From the NCBI RefSeq assembly GCF_025995175.1, contig NZ_BAPV01000060.1, positions 62,001 to 126,000 of the forward strand: DNA of 64,000 bases, written 5' to 3'. How positions within the stretch are numbered: position 1 is the stretch's first letter; each line of letters opens with the position of its first letter. Position numbers and translations under genes: made by a program. The stretch comes from Asaia krungthepensis NRIC 0535 (GTDB taxonomy: Bacteria; Pseudomonadota; Alphaproteobacteria; Acetobacterales; Acetobacteraceae). Below, piece by piece: positions 17,418 through 25,678 of the stretch. Below the pieces are notes generated by a model. That model was not told where the DNA came from and did not search any database. It saw nothing but the letters and a program-made list of their open reading frames with translations.

Positions 17418-18160
17418 TTTCTGTCCTTCGCGCCTTTGCGGCCGCGGTTCAATCGCCGGAGCAGGACAGTCGCTGCCTCGCTCTCGGCCTGGCGTTTGCT
17501 TCCCGCAACGCCTTCCCCTGTTTCACCCATAGCAGAAACCGACACTGTAAAGCGCGGCGCATGTGAGGGCCCCTCCATTGAGAGGGTTTCATAATCCGGC
17601 AGGGACGAGCCTCGTGCCAGAACGAATTCCTGAAGAGCTGTCTTCGGATCCTTCGGCGGCGTGATCTGGGAGACCAGAAGATCCTTCCATTTTTCACGAA
17701 CGAAGCGCCGGGCGGGATCGAGCCCCCCATCGAGATAGAGCGCACCGAGAAGCGCTTCCATTGCGTCAGCCTGGATATTGGCCAGCCCGCGGATATTGGC
17801 CTGTTCCTCGTGTTCGGCAATGCGCAATGCATGCTTGACACCGATGCTCTCGGCAATCGGAGCCAGGGCATTACGCGAAACGAGTGAAGCATGGCGCGGG
17901 CCCAGTGCGCCCTCAGGCTCATCCGGAAACTGTTCGAGCAGCCATTCGGCCATGATGAGTCCGAGAACGCGATCCCCGACGAACTCGAGACGTTCGTTCG
18001 ATCCTGTCTCTGCCGGTTTCGCGCCACGCGGTGCGCGGCGTCCCTGACGTGCAGAAACGGCGGAGCGGTGCGTCAGCGCCTGACGCAGGAGGGCAGGATC
18101 GGCAAAACGATGACCGAGCGCTTCCTGCAAGATGTCCAGAATGTCGTTTTCGCTACTCAT
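17414..18160 (-). CDS. rnc: Ribonuclease III
   Basis: Double-strand-specific endoribonuclease that processes rRNA precursors and some mRNAs. The 248-residue protein contains the catalytic signature NERLEFVGDRVLGL (around residues 54-67) with its acidic residues, a second acidic cluster in DAMEALLGALYLDGG, and a double-stranded-RNA-binding domain in the last 75 residues (ALQEFVLARG, then GEGVAGSKRQAESEAA). An insert of about 15 residues before the signature is slightly unusual. It lies nine bases downstream of lepB and overlaps era. Confidence 0.96.
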   Translation of the reverse strand: MSSENDILDILQEALGHRFADPALLRQALTHRSAVSARQGRRAPRGAKPAETGSNERLEFVGDRVLGLIMAEWLLEQFPDEPEGALGPRHASLVSRNALAPIAESIGVKHALRIAEHEEQANIRGLANIQADAMEALLGALYLDGGLDPARRFVREKWKDLLVSQITPPKDPKTALQEFVLARGSSLPDYETLSMEGPSHAPRFTVSVSAMGETGEGVAGSKRQAESEAATVLLRRLNRGRKGAKDRK

Positions 18161-18169
18161 GCGCCGAAC

Positions 18170-18964
18170 TCAGTGCATCGTCGCGAAGAGATGGCTCCAG
18201 CGAATCTCGAAGGGCCACTGCCAGAACTGCCACAGCGGATGGACCGCCTCGTAGGAGAAGAACACGAAGCGCGCCTTACCGACCAGATTGACCATCGGGA
18301 CATAACCCAGATCCGAGCCGTTATCGCGCTGGAACCGGCTGTCCCCGCTATTGTCTCGATTATCGCCCATGGCGAAGAAATAGCCTTCCGGCACGACGTA
18401 TTCGCGGGTGTCATTCTGCTCACCCTCGTCGGTCTGTTTCAGGATCTGATGCGTGACCGGAGCCGCTCCCGCACTGCCGGGCAGGGTTTCAAGATAGCGT
18501 ATCCCTGTCTGGGGCAGACGGTTCTCATCCATGACCGAATAGGCGCCAAGCGATGTGCGCGGCACCAGCGTTCCATTGAGGTAAAGTTCGCCGGCGCGCA
18601 TCTGCACGCGATCGCCCGGCAAACCAATGATACGCTTGATGTAGTCGATCGACGTGTTTTGCGTGTATCTGAACACGGCCACATCGCCACGATGAGGGAC
18701 CGTGTTCCAGATACGCCCCTCGAAAAGAGGGGGCGAAAACGGCATCGAGAAGCGCGACCAGCCATAATCGTATTTGGTCACGGCGATATAATCGCCCACC
18801 TGCAAGGTGGGGATCATGGATGCGCTCGGGATATTGAACGGCTCGACAATGAGCGTGCGTATCGTCATCAGAACGACGATCCAGACGATCACGAAGCGTA
18901 TGATCTCCAGAGGGGTGTCTTCTTTTCGCTGGGCGGACATCGCCTCGGGTGTCTTTTCGGTCAT
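18170..18964 (-). CDS. lepB: Signal peptidase I
   Basis: Inner-membrane protease that releases exported proteins by cutting their signal peptides. The 264-residue product has one N-terminal membrane segment (about residues 20-40), the catalytic Ser in PSASMIPTLQVGDY, the catalytic Lys in YIKRIIGLPGD, and the late box MGDNRDNSGDSR. It is the single-membrane-segment form common in alphaproteobacteria. The catalytic domain faces the periplasm. The gene follows acpS in the usual acpS-lepB-rnc-era order, with a 43-base gap. Confidence 0.96.
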   Translation of the reverse strand: MTEKTPEAMSAQRKEDTPLEIIRFVIVWIVVLMTIRTLIVEPFNIPSASMIPTLQVGDYIAVTKYDYGWSRFSMPFSPPLFEGRIWNTVPHRGDVAVFRYTQNTSIDYIKRIIGLPGDRVQMRAGELYLNGTLVPRTSLGAYSVMDENRLPQTGIRYLETLPGSAGAAPVTHQILKQTDEGEQNDTREYVVPEGYFFAMGDNRDNSGDSRFQRDNGSDLGYVPMVNLVGKARFVFFSYEAVHPLWQFWQWPFEIRWSHLFATMH

Positions 18965-19007
18965 TTCCGGTTCTTAGCGCAGGATCATAGAGGTTGGCGA
19001 CATTCAA

Positions 19008-19418
19008 TCACCTGTCCCGTGGGACAGACTGCACAATCACATAGGCAAGGGCATAGGGGGGCTCGTCACTCAGGCTGAGCTGGATGTCGGCGAGCTCACC
19101 CGGCAGTGCCATGGCTGCCAATCTCTCAGCGGCCATGCCCGCCAGATGAAGCTCCGGCTTGCCCAGTTCGTCGTGGCGTACTTCGATATCGACTAGCGCC
19201 AACCCATCGCGGAAGCCGCAGCCGAGCGCCTTCACACAGGCCTCTTTCGCAGCCCAGCGTTTGGCATAGATACCGAGGCGCCCGTCCCCCTTGCGTGTCT
19301 CGGCATAGGCGATCTCGGCCGGGGTGAAACCGCGTTGCAGAAAGCGCTCACCCGAACGCTCTATGGCGCGCCCGATACGACGCATGTCGCACAGATCGGT
19401 CCCTATGCCCCGAATCAT
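19008..19418 (-). CDS. acpS: Holo-[acyl-carrier-protein] synthase
   Basis: Transfers 4'-phosphopantetheine from CoA to apo-ACP, activating it for fatty acid synthesis. The 136-residue protein has both family motifs: GIGTDLCDMRRI at the N-terminus with the magnesium-binding Asp, and KRWAAKEACVKALG in the middle with the second acidic ligand. It is full length. It lies 20 bases after the RSH gene; in many alphaproteobacteria pdxJ stands between them, but not here. Confidence 0.95.
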   Translation of the reverse strand: MIRGIGTDLCDMRRIGRAIERSGERFLQRGFTPAEIAYAETRKGDGRLGIYAKRWAAKEACVKALGCGFRDGLALVDIEVRHDELGKPELHLAGMAAERLAAMALPGELADIQLSLSDEPPYALAYVIVQSVPRDR

Positions 19419-19438
19419 GCCGGATTCCCGGTTCGCAT

Positions 19439-21694
19439 TCAGTTGCGCGCCCGTTCGACCTGCATCACGCCCTGCGCGGAGCGGAGCGCGGCGATCATGG
19501 CGGAAAGATGCCTCACATCGCGCACCTCAAGATCGACCAGAATCTCCATGAAATCGAGCTGGCGGTTCAGGATACGCAGATTGACCACGCTTCCATTATG
19601 CTTCGAGGCCGTATTGGTCAGGGTGGTCAAGACGCTTGATTCGTTGGCGGCAATCACACTCACTCGGCCGATATGCGGCGCGGAACGCTCCCCCTGCGCC
19701 AGAGCCTCGTAATCCCAGTCGATTTCCAGAAAGCGTTCCGGCGTTGAAGAGAACGCACTCAAATTCTGGCACGCGCGCTGATGGATCGTCACCCCCTTGC
19801 CCTGGGCGATGATTCCGACAATCGGATCACCCGGCAAGGGATGGCAGCACCCTGCAAAATGCGTCGCGATCCCGGAGCCGATTCCGGTGATGATCGAGCC
19901 GCTTTTGGCGCCATAACGTTGCGGGGCACCAAGACCGCCCCCAAGACGCCCCGAAAGACCGGGCACCATGCGGGGTGCACGATGGGTCTGACGCAACTCC
20001 GGATAAGCCGCATTGACGACATCGCGCGGACCGAGCTGTCCATTTCCTACGGCAACATAGAGATCGTCGATGCTTGGCTGACGCAGATCGCGCAGCAATG
20101 TCTCAAGGATTTTTTCGCTGCCATCGACACCTTCCTGACGGAAAGCCTTGGCGAGCGCGGTGCGTCCTGTATCCAGATTGACCTGACGCTGCTGCAACGC
20201 CACATGGCGGCGGATACGCGCTCGCGCCTTGCCGGTAACGACAAATCGTTCCCATGACGCCGAGGGCGTTCCGCCGCGCGCGGTCATGATCTCGACCTGA
20301 TCGCCATTCTGCAGCTCGTGGCGCAGGGGCATCAGGCGACCATTGATCTTCGCCCCTACGCAGGCGTCGCCAACTTGGCTGTGCACGGCATAGGCGAAAT
20401 CAACAGGCGTCGCCCGGCGAGGGAGCGAGATCAGCTGTCCTTTGGGGGTGAAACAGAAAACCTGATCCTGATAGAGTTCCAGCTTGGTGTTCTCTAGAAA
20501 CTCATCGGGAGCCTCGGAATCCTCGAGAATTTCGAGCAGATCCTGCACCCAGCGCAGCTTGTTCAGGCCGAGTGCCGCAACCTCGGAATTGGAGGCCTGA
20601 GCCTCGTCACGCTCCTTATAAGCCCAGTGAGCCGCCACACCATTCTCGGCGAAATTATGCATATCCGCCGTGCGGATCTGGATCTCGATTTTCTGGTTGC
20701 GCGGCTGACGCAGCGTCACTCCGGTATGCAGGCTCTGATAGCCATTGGCCTTGGGAGTCGAGATGTAATCCTTGAAGCGCCCGGCGATCATCGGATAGGC
20801 CCCGTGGATCGCCCCGAGCGCCGCATAACAGGCATCGCGGCTGGGCACGATGACGCGAAATGCCATGATGTCGGAGAGCTGCTCGAAAGCGACATTGCGC
20901 TTTTGCATCTTGGCCCAGATCGAATAGGGCGACTTCTCTCGCCCTGTCACGTCGATCTGTGGCAGCCCAACCTCGGCGCAGAGGAGTTTGAGCTCCTGCT
21001 TGATCTGCTCGATAATATCCGCGCCATGCCCGCGCAGGAAGTTCAGGCGCGCCCTGATCGTGGCGTCCGCCTCTGGCTCGAGCTGCTCGAATGAGAGGTT
21101 CTGAAGCTCCGTCTTGACGCGATCCATGCCAATACGTTCCGCAAGCGGAGCGTAGATATCCATGGTTTCACGCGCGATACGCAGACGACGATCCTGACGC
21201 TGCACGTAGTGGAGCGTCCGCATGTTATGCAGCCGGTCAGCCAGCTTCACGATAAGCACGCGGATATCGCGCGACATCGCCAGAACGAGCTTGCGAAAAT
21301 TCTCGGCCTGTTTCGTCCGGTCGGACTGAAGTTCGAGGCGCGTCAGTTTCGTCACGCCATCGACGAGGCTGGCTACCGCCTCTCCGAAACGGTCCTTGAG
21401 AAAAGCATGAGTGATGCCGGTATCTTCAACCGTGTCATGCAGAAGGCCGACCATGATGGACGGCACATCCATGCGGAACCCGGCGAGGATATTGGCAACA
21501 GCGATGGGATGGATGATGTAAGGTTCGCCATTATCGCGCTTCTGCTCGCGATGAGCCTTCTCGGCAACGGCATAGGCTTCTTCGATCCGGGTCAGGTCCG
21601 CGTCAGGGTCGTAGGACGCAACGCGACGGAGCAGTCCGGCGATGGAAGGTATGGAGGCCGAGATGTTGGCGCCGGGGAGAAGGGTGTCTGACAT
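19439..21694 (-). CDS. Bifunctional (p)ppGpp synthetase/hydrolase (RelA/SpoT homologue)
   Basis: Single long RSH enzyme that both makes and degrades the stringent-response alarmone. The 751-residue protein contains the HD hydrolase domain with the intact His-Asp pair at residues 86-87 (LLHDTVEDTG), and the synthetase domain with RFKDYISTPKANGYQSLHT. Its RxKD form is the one found in bifunctional Rel/SpoT enzymes, in contrast to the ExDD form of synthesis-only RelA. A TGS domain and a C-terminal ACT domain follow. The ATG at 21694 has GGGAG nine bases upstream and is preferred over a TTG at 21712. It sits directly downstream of rpoZ. Confidence 0.95.
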   Translation of the reverse strand: MSDTLLPGANISASIPSIAGLLRRVASYDPDADLTRIEEAYAVAEKAHREQKRDNGEPYIIHPIAVANILAGFRMDVPSIMVGLLHDTVEDTGITHAFLKDRFGEAVASLVDGVTKLTRLELQSDRTKQAENFRKLVLAMSRDIRVLIVKLADRLHNMRTLHYVQRQDRRLRIARETMDIYAPLAERIGMDRVKTELQNLSFEQLEPEADATIRARLNFLRGHGADIIEQIKQELKLLCAEVGLPQIDVTGREKSPYSIWAKMQKRNVAFEQLSDIMAFRVIVPSRDACYAALGAIHGAYPMIAGRFKDYISTPKANGYQSLHTGVTLRQPRNQKIEIQIRTADMHNFAENGVAAHWAYKERDEAQASNSEVAALGLNKLRWVQDLLEILEDSEAPDEFLENTKLELYQDQVFCFTPKGQLISLPRRATPVDFAYAVHSQVGDACVGAKINGRLMPLRHELQNGDQVEIMTARGGTPSASWERFVVTGKARARIRRHVALQQRQVNLDTGRTALAKAFRQEGVDGSEKILETLLRDLRQPSIDDLYVAVGNGQLGPRDVVNAAYPELRQTHRAPRMVPGLSGRLGGGLGAPQRYGAKSGSIITGIGSGIATHFAGCCHPLPGDPIVGIIAQGKGVTIHQRACQNLSAFSSTPERFLEIDWDYEALAQGERSAPHIGRVSVIAANESSVLTTLTNTASKHNGSVVNLRILNRQLDFMEILVDLEVRDVRHLSAMIAALRSAQGVMQVERARN

Positions 21695-21767
21695 ACCGAA
21701 GCTCTCCCGCAACGCGATGGGTGGATGAGCGACATCGGATCACAGAATGACCCGATATCGCAAGGGC

Positions 21768-22166
21768 TCAACGGCGGTTGCGACCCCCGAATTCCGCTTC
21801 GAACGACGCCTCGAGTTCGGCGGTGGACATGGTTTCAGCCATGTGAGCGTGTTCTTCCTCGGTGGACACGTCCTGAAGGCCGAAAATATTCTGATCGGTC
21901 GGGATCAGATCCATCACTTCCTCATCGACGGGCTCCGGCTCGGGAGCACGGGCGAGAGAGCGAACGATGCCGTCCTTCAGTGCTCCCAGATTGACCTTGT
22001 CTTCCGCAATTTCGCGCAGGGCGACAACGGGATTTTTGTCGTTGTCACGGTCAAGCGTCATTTCTTCACCACGTGACAGTCCACGCGCACGCTGTGCAGC
22101 AAGGAGCACCAGATCGAAACGGTTGGGAACCTTTTCGATGCAATCTTCAACGGTTACGCGTGCCAT
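21768..22166 (-). CDS. rpoZ: DNA-directed RNA polymerase subunit omega
   Basis: Small subunit that helps assemble RNA polymerase and forms part of a (p)ppGpp binding site. The ATG at 22166 gives the family beginning [13 protein letters not shown], then [14 protein letters not shown] and a VVALREIAE segment. The 132-residue product has a longer acidic C-terminal tail than the 90-residue Escherichia coli protein, as is common in alphaproteobacteria. Its pairing with the RSH gene downstream is conserved and makes functional sense, since both take part in the alarmone response. Confidence 0.95.
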   Translation of the reverse strand: MARVTVEDCIEKVPNRFDLVLLAAQRARGLSRGEEMTLDRDNDKNPVVALREIAEDKVNLGALKDGIVRSLARAPEPEPVDEEVMDLIPTDQNIFGLQDVSTEEEHAHMAETMSTAELEASFEAEFGGRNRR

Positions 22167-22444
22167 AAACTCATCCCACCCTGTCTGCGCGGTTCCATGT
22201 GAATTGGCCTGTCTATCATACGGAGAGATCAGGGGCAAACATTCGGTCATGCATTCATGCAGCGCCAGACAGAGGATCAGAGGCGACGAGCCGGAAGACC
22301 AAGACTGAAGATAATCATGTACGGAAGATAATTCTGCAAATTTCGATCTCTGTATTATTAAATGATTTCAGAACATCCCGCTGATGTAGAGTGTTCCACG
22401 CAGGCCGTGGCCATTGCTGCAGACCACACGAAATTGGAACACAT

Positions 22445-23050
22445 ATGCTCGAGAAGACTGAAAAAACGGCCGTATTCATCGATGGGTCGAGTCTGTATTT
22501 TACTGCAAAAACCCTTGGATTTGAAGTCGATTATAGAAGGCTCCTTCGCTATCTCAAATCGAACACGAGATTGATACGCGCCCATTACTACGCCGCAATT
22601 CCAGAGACTGAGGAGTATTCGCCGCTCAAACCCTTGACGGACTGGCTCGCCTATAATGGTTACATGCTCGTGACGAAAACCGCTCGTGAGTTTACCGATC
22701 AGACAGGGCGCCGTCGCCTCAAGGGAAACATGGATGTCGAACTCGCCGTCGACCTGCTGGAACTTGCCGACCGGATCGACCACGCCGTGATCTTCAGCGG
22801 CGATGCGGATCTCAGACGCGCGGTCGAGGTCATACAGCGCAAGGGTGTTCGCGTGACGGCCGTATCTTCCCTGCGATCCTCTCCCTCTCTTATCGGGGAC
22901 GATCTACGGCGACAGGTCGACCAGTTCATCGAGCTGGGAGATATCGCGGCAGAATTTACCCGCAGACAGACCGAGACCGCCCCTCGACCTCGCTCGGCCC
23001 CGGTTCGCCACCCGGCCGATATCGCAATGGATGACCGGATCGACGACTGA
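22445..23050 (+). CDS. NYN-domain protein (LabA/DUF88 family)
   Basis: Predicted PIN-like ribonuclease of unknown target. The 201-residue protein has the NYN beginning AVFIDGSSLYFTAKTLG with the first catalytic Asp near residue 14, a central NMDVELAVDLLELAD with the second acidic site, and SGDADLRRAVEVIQRKG with the third. These acids form the metal site of the PIN/NYN fold. The last 40 residues are basic and disordered. It is divergent from rpoZ with 278 bases between them, and NYN genes beside rpoZ-rsh occur in other Rhodospirillales. A role in RNA turnover is inferred only from the fold. Confidence 0.85.
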   Translation: MLEKTEKTAVFIDGSSLYFTAKTLGFEVDYRRLLRYLKSNTRLIRAHYYAAIPETEEYSPLKPLTDWLAYNGYMLVTKTAREFTDQTGRRRLKGNMDVELAVDLLELADRIDHAVIFSGDADLRRAVEVIQRKGVRVTAVSSLRSSPSLIGDDLRRQVDQFIELGDIAAEFTRRQTETAPRPRSAPVRHPADIAMDDRIDD

Positions 23051-23515
23051 AGAGTAGCCGTCGGGTGTGGCGCATCCCCGGCGGATGTTCCCCAATAAAG
23101 TCCTGACAGCTCAGGAAGCATCCGGATCGACTCACACCCCGAGCCGTATGAACGTCTCGCAAAGAGGCAGCCCCGAAGTCCAACGACGATGCGCCCGAGC
23201 CACAGTCATGGCAGGCATTTCGCGACCCTGCCGCGCCCTCTTTACTGCCCGCGACGCCTGAACCCACAGGGCGATGACAACGGTTCAAACCTCAGCATCC
23301 TCCCTAGACCTCCTGTCATCTCTCCTCAGGCAGGGCCCATCCGGGCGCGGAAACTTGATTGGCGATCAATCAGACACACATTGACACATTGTTACAGCCT
23401 GAGGCTCACATACGTTCAACCGGCCTTGTGCGGACATGGTCCTTATGTTCTCGCCCGCAACCGATGCCGCGACGATGCTTTACTGTGCAGCACAGAAACC
23501 AAGGGTGATGACATC
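23051..23515. other. 465-base non-coding stretch with several foldable elements
   Basis: No convincing coding frame. At 23061-23142 a nine-pair stem with one bulge (TCGGGTGTG with CACACCCCGA) encloses GCATCC/GGATGT, a perfect TCCTGA-cagc-TCAGGA hairpin (23101-23116) and the palindrome ATCCGGAT (23120-23127). Further inverted repeats are GGCAGG/CCTGCC in the region 23210-23232 and the TTGAT-N5-ATCAA palindrome at 23355-23369. The first fold follows the NYN stop codon at once, so it could be a 3' UTR structure or a separate RNA; the palindrome lies upstream of the dehydrogenase gene and could be an operator. Confidence 0.45.
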
Positions 23516-24415
23516 ATGATAGACGGGAAGCAGGGCGAAATCGGGTTTATCGGTTATGGCGCCATGGGCGCATTGATGGGGAGCAATCTTCGTAAGGCAG
23601 GATATGATGTGCGCGCCTATACGCCATCGGGACGACAGCAGGATGAAGCGACCCCTATCGTCTCCTCCGCGCGCGCTCTGGCGCAGGAAGCCGACATTCT
23701 CATCCTGTGCGTCCCGAATGATGCAGCGATTTTTGCCTCGGCCGAGGGAGATGAAGGATTTCTCGCTGGCGCCCGTCGCGGTACGCTGATTCTGAACACC
23801 AGCACGATCTCTCCGGAAGCCACGCAGAAACTGGCCGAACGTGCGACGGAGAAGGGTCTGCGGTTCGTGGACTCTCCGATGTCGGGCAGCACACCGGAGG
23901 CTGAAAAGGGTGAACTCGTCATGCTGGTGGGTGCCTCCCATGATGACCTCGAGGCCGCAAGACCCGTACTCGGCGCCATCGGCAAACTGACCATTCATGC
24001 CGGCGAGGTCGGTGCCGGAACACGGCTCAAGCTCGTGATCAACGGCATTATGGGGGCAACGCTCAACGTGATTGCTGAGGCAGTCGGCTATGGCCTGTCC
24101 AGCGGACTTGATCGCACAATGCTGTACCAGGCTCTGGCACAGGTTGCGGTGATCTCGCCGCATCACAAACGAAAGCTCGGCTGCGCCGAGAAAGGCGACT
24201 TCGCGCCACAATTCCCGACACGCCTCATGTCGAAGGATATGGGCCTTCTCGTCTCGGCCGCACGCAGCACGCACAGCTTCTGCCCGTCTATTGCCATTGC
24301 CGATCAGGCATTGGCCCTGTCGAGCAAGCGCCACGCCAACGACGATTATTCCGCCCTTTTCGGCGCGATCGAGAAGAGCGTCGTGAAGCAGGACGAGCCC
24401 GCCAACGAGGCGTGA
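23516..24415 (+). CDS. NAD(P)-dependent beta-hydroxyacid dehydrogenase (3-hydroxyisobutyrate dehydrogenase family)
   Basis: Oxidoreductase that probably reduces or oxidises a small hydroxy or semialdehyde acid. The 299-residue protein starts with a Rossmann fold (IGFIGYGAMGALMG), contains the substrate motif FVDSPMSGSTPEAEKGELV and the catalytic Lys in GAGTRLKLVINGIMG. The family includes 3-hydroxyisobutyrate dehydrogenase, tartronate semialdehyde reductase and succinic semialdehyde reductase; I cannot choose among them. The Tyr after the first Gly of the nucleotide motif and Arg/Ser/Gly near the end of strand two hint at NADP(H). The ATG at 23516 has AAGGGTG ahead of it. Likely monocistronic. 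Confidence 0.85.
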   Translation: MIDGKQGEIGFIGYGAMGALMGSNLRKAGYDVRAYTPSGRQQDEATPIVSSARALAQEADILILCVPNDAAIFASAEGDEGFLAGARRGTLILNTSTISPEATQKLAERATEKGLRFVDSPMSGSTPEAEKGELVMLVGASHDDLEAARPVLGAIGKLTIHAGEVGAGTRLKLVINGIMGATLNVIAEAVGYGLSSGLDRTMLYQALAQVAVISPHHKRKLGCAEKGDFAPQFPTRLMSKDMGLLVSAARSTHSFCPSIAIADQALALSSKRHANDDYSALFGAIEKSVVKQDEPANEA

Positions 24416-24432
24416 TCGCTCCATTCCGTTAC

Positions 24433-24453
24433 GGCGGGTTGACGAAACCCGCC
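24433..24453 (+). terminator. Hairpin after the beta-hydroxyacid dehydrogenase gene
   Basis: GGCGGGTT (24433-24440) pairs with AACCCGCC (24446-24453) around a five-base loop, 17 bases after the stop codon. There is no T-run, so it may be a weak terminator or a 3' end protector. Confidence 0.4.
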
Positions 24454-24526
24454 CGGCACCATAGCTGCCTTGGGTGACCAAGCAGCCCCGCTTTGTCCTC
24501 ACCATGTTTGTCCAGGAGACGTGACC

Positions 24527-25135
24527 ATGGCTTTCGAACTGCCGTCCCTCCCCTATCAGTCCAGCGCCCTCGCCGCTTCCGGCATGTGCCAGGAAACTCT
24601 TGAGCTGCATCACGGCAAGCATCATCAGGCTTATGTAACGGCGCTCAACGGCTTTGTGGAAGCGAAGCCGGAACTCCAGGGCAAGAGCCTTGAGGAAATC
24701 ATCCTCGCCGTGAAGGGTGACGCTGCCTCGGCGCCGGTCTTCAACAACGCTGGCCAGCACTGGAACCATATCCTGTTCTGGAAGAATCTTTCCCCCACCG
24801 GTGGTCAAGTGCCGTCGAAGCTTGCAGCCAAGATCGATTCCGATCTGGGTGGCCTAGAAGCCTTCAAGGCCGCTTTCAAGCAGGCGGCCATCTCACAGTT
24901 CGGTTCCGGCTGGGCGTGGCTCGTTCTGGGCGCCGACGGCAAGCTCGCCGTGACCAAGACGGCCAATGGCTCGAACCCGCTGGCCGAGGGCCAGGGCCGT
25001 GCCCTGCTGGGTCTGGATGTGTGGGAACACGCCTATTACCTGGACTTCCGCAATCGTCGCCCGGATTACATCACCAACTATCTCGACAAGCTCGCCAATT
25101 ACGAGTTTGCCGAAGCAGAGCTGCTTTCCGCCTGA
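24527..25135 (+). CDS. sodB: Superoxide dismutase (Fe/Mn type)
   Basis: Removes superoxide in the cytoplasm, important in an organism with vigorous respiratory oxidation. The 202-residue protein contains all four metal ligands: His in LELHHGKHHQAYV, His in AGQHWNHILFW, and Asp and His in LDVWEHAYYLDFRNRRPDYI-type context. The glycine and glutamine pattern near the metal site suggests the iron form, though Fe and Mn types cannot be separated with certainty by eye. The ATG at 24527 (MAFELPSLPY) has CAGGAG nearby. It ends before a strong bidirectional terminator shared with yajC. Confidence 0.95.
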   Translation: MAFELPSLPYQSSALAASGMCQETLELHHGKHHQAYVTALNGFVEAKPELQGKSLEEIILAVKGDAASAPVFNNAGQHWNHILFWKNLSPTGGQVPSKLAAKIDSDLGGLEAFKAAFKQAAISQFGSGWAWLVLGADGKLAVTKTANGSNPLAEGQGRALLGLDVWEHAYYLDFRNRRPDYITNYLDKLANYEFAEAELLSA

Positions 25136-25184
25136 TCGCAAGCTATCGCGCCGGGCGCCTGGCCCGGCGTGGCCGCAGCGCATG

Positions 25185-25220
25185 AAAAAGGCCGGCCCCA
25201 AACGGGAGCCGGCCTTTTTT
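25185..25220. terminator. Bidirectional intrinsic terminator between sodB and yajC
   Basis: AAAAAGGCCGGC (25185-25196) pairs with GCCGGCCTTTTT (25208-25219) around a loop that can pair further (CCC/GGG). A T-run follows on the plus strand, and the A-run at the left gives one on the minus strand. It serves both converging genes. Confidence 0.85.
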
Positions 25221-25240
25221 ACGCACTAGGGAGTCGCGCC

Positions 25241-25555
25241 TTATTTGGCAGCCTTACCGCCATCATTAGCTGGCTTCGCCGTGCTGGTGAGAACCTGCGA
25301 CACGTTCTCGCGCATCAGCTGGATCTTCACGCCGGGAGCAATCTCGACTTCGATCTCCTTGCTGCCATCGCGCGCAAGCTGAACCACACCCACGATACCG
25401 CCGCTGGTCACAATACGATCGCCGCGACGCAGGGCGTTGAGCTGCGCCTTGAGCTCCTTCTGGCGCGCCTGCTGGGGACGGATGAGCACGAAGTAGAAAA
25501 CGACGAACACGAGGATCATCGGGAGGAATGAGATAATCCCGCTGTTGGCGAGCAT
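25241..25555 (-). CDS. yajC: Preprotein translocase subunit YajC
   Basis: Small inner-membrane partner of SecDF-YidC. The 104-residue protein has one membrane segment (about residues 7-24, IISFLPMILVFVVFYFVLI), the motif RPQQARQKELKA, and the family block GDRIVTSGGIVGVV. In many bacteria it lies next to secD and secF, but here it is alone, converging on sodB and divergent from the DUF815 ATPase gene. Its own promoter must lie in the 123-base gap upstream. Confidence 0.95.
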   Translation of the reverse strand: MLANSGIISFLPMILVFVVFYFVLIRPQQARQKELKAQLNALRRGDRIVTSGGIVGVVQLARDGSKEIEVEIAPGVKIQLMRENVSQVLTSTAKPANDGGKAAK

Positions 25556-25678
25556 GCGTTTCTTCCATATGTCGAAGGATCAGGGACCGGACGCGCCCGA
25601 AAGCCAGCCGGAATGGCCCCGGACCATAATTGGTCGCGCCCGCACGTCAAGCACAGCCACGGAGCAAGGGTTATATCA

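Noticed and set aside
23059-23142. Possible SRP (4.5S) or 6S RNA
   Set aside because: The minus strand has a CTTCCTGAGCTGTCAGGA segment that recalls the SRP core, but the conserved GGTCAGG..GGAAGGAAGCAGCC core is absent, and the 6S central bubble is not seen.
23067-23261. 64-codon frame in the gap after the NYN gene
   Set aside because: It runs through the foldable region, lacks a ribosome binding site and resembles no protein.
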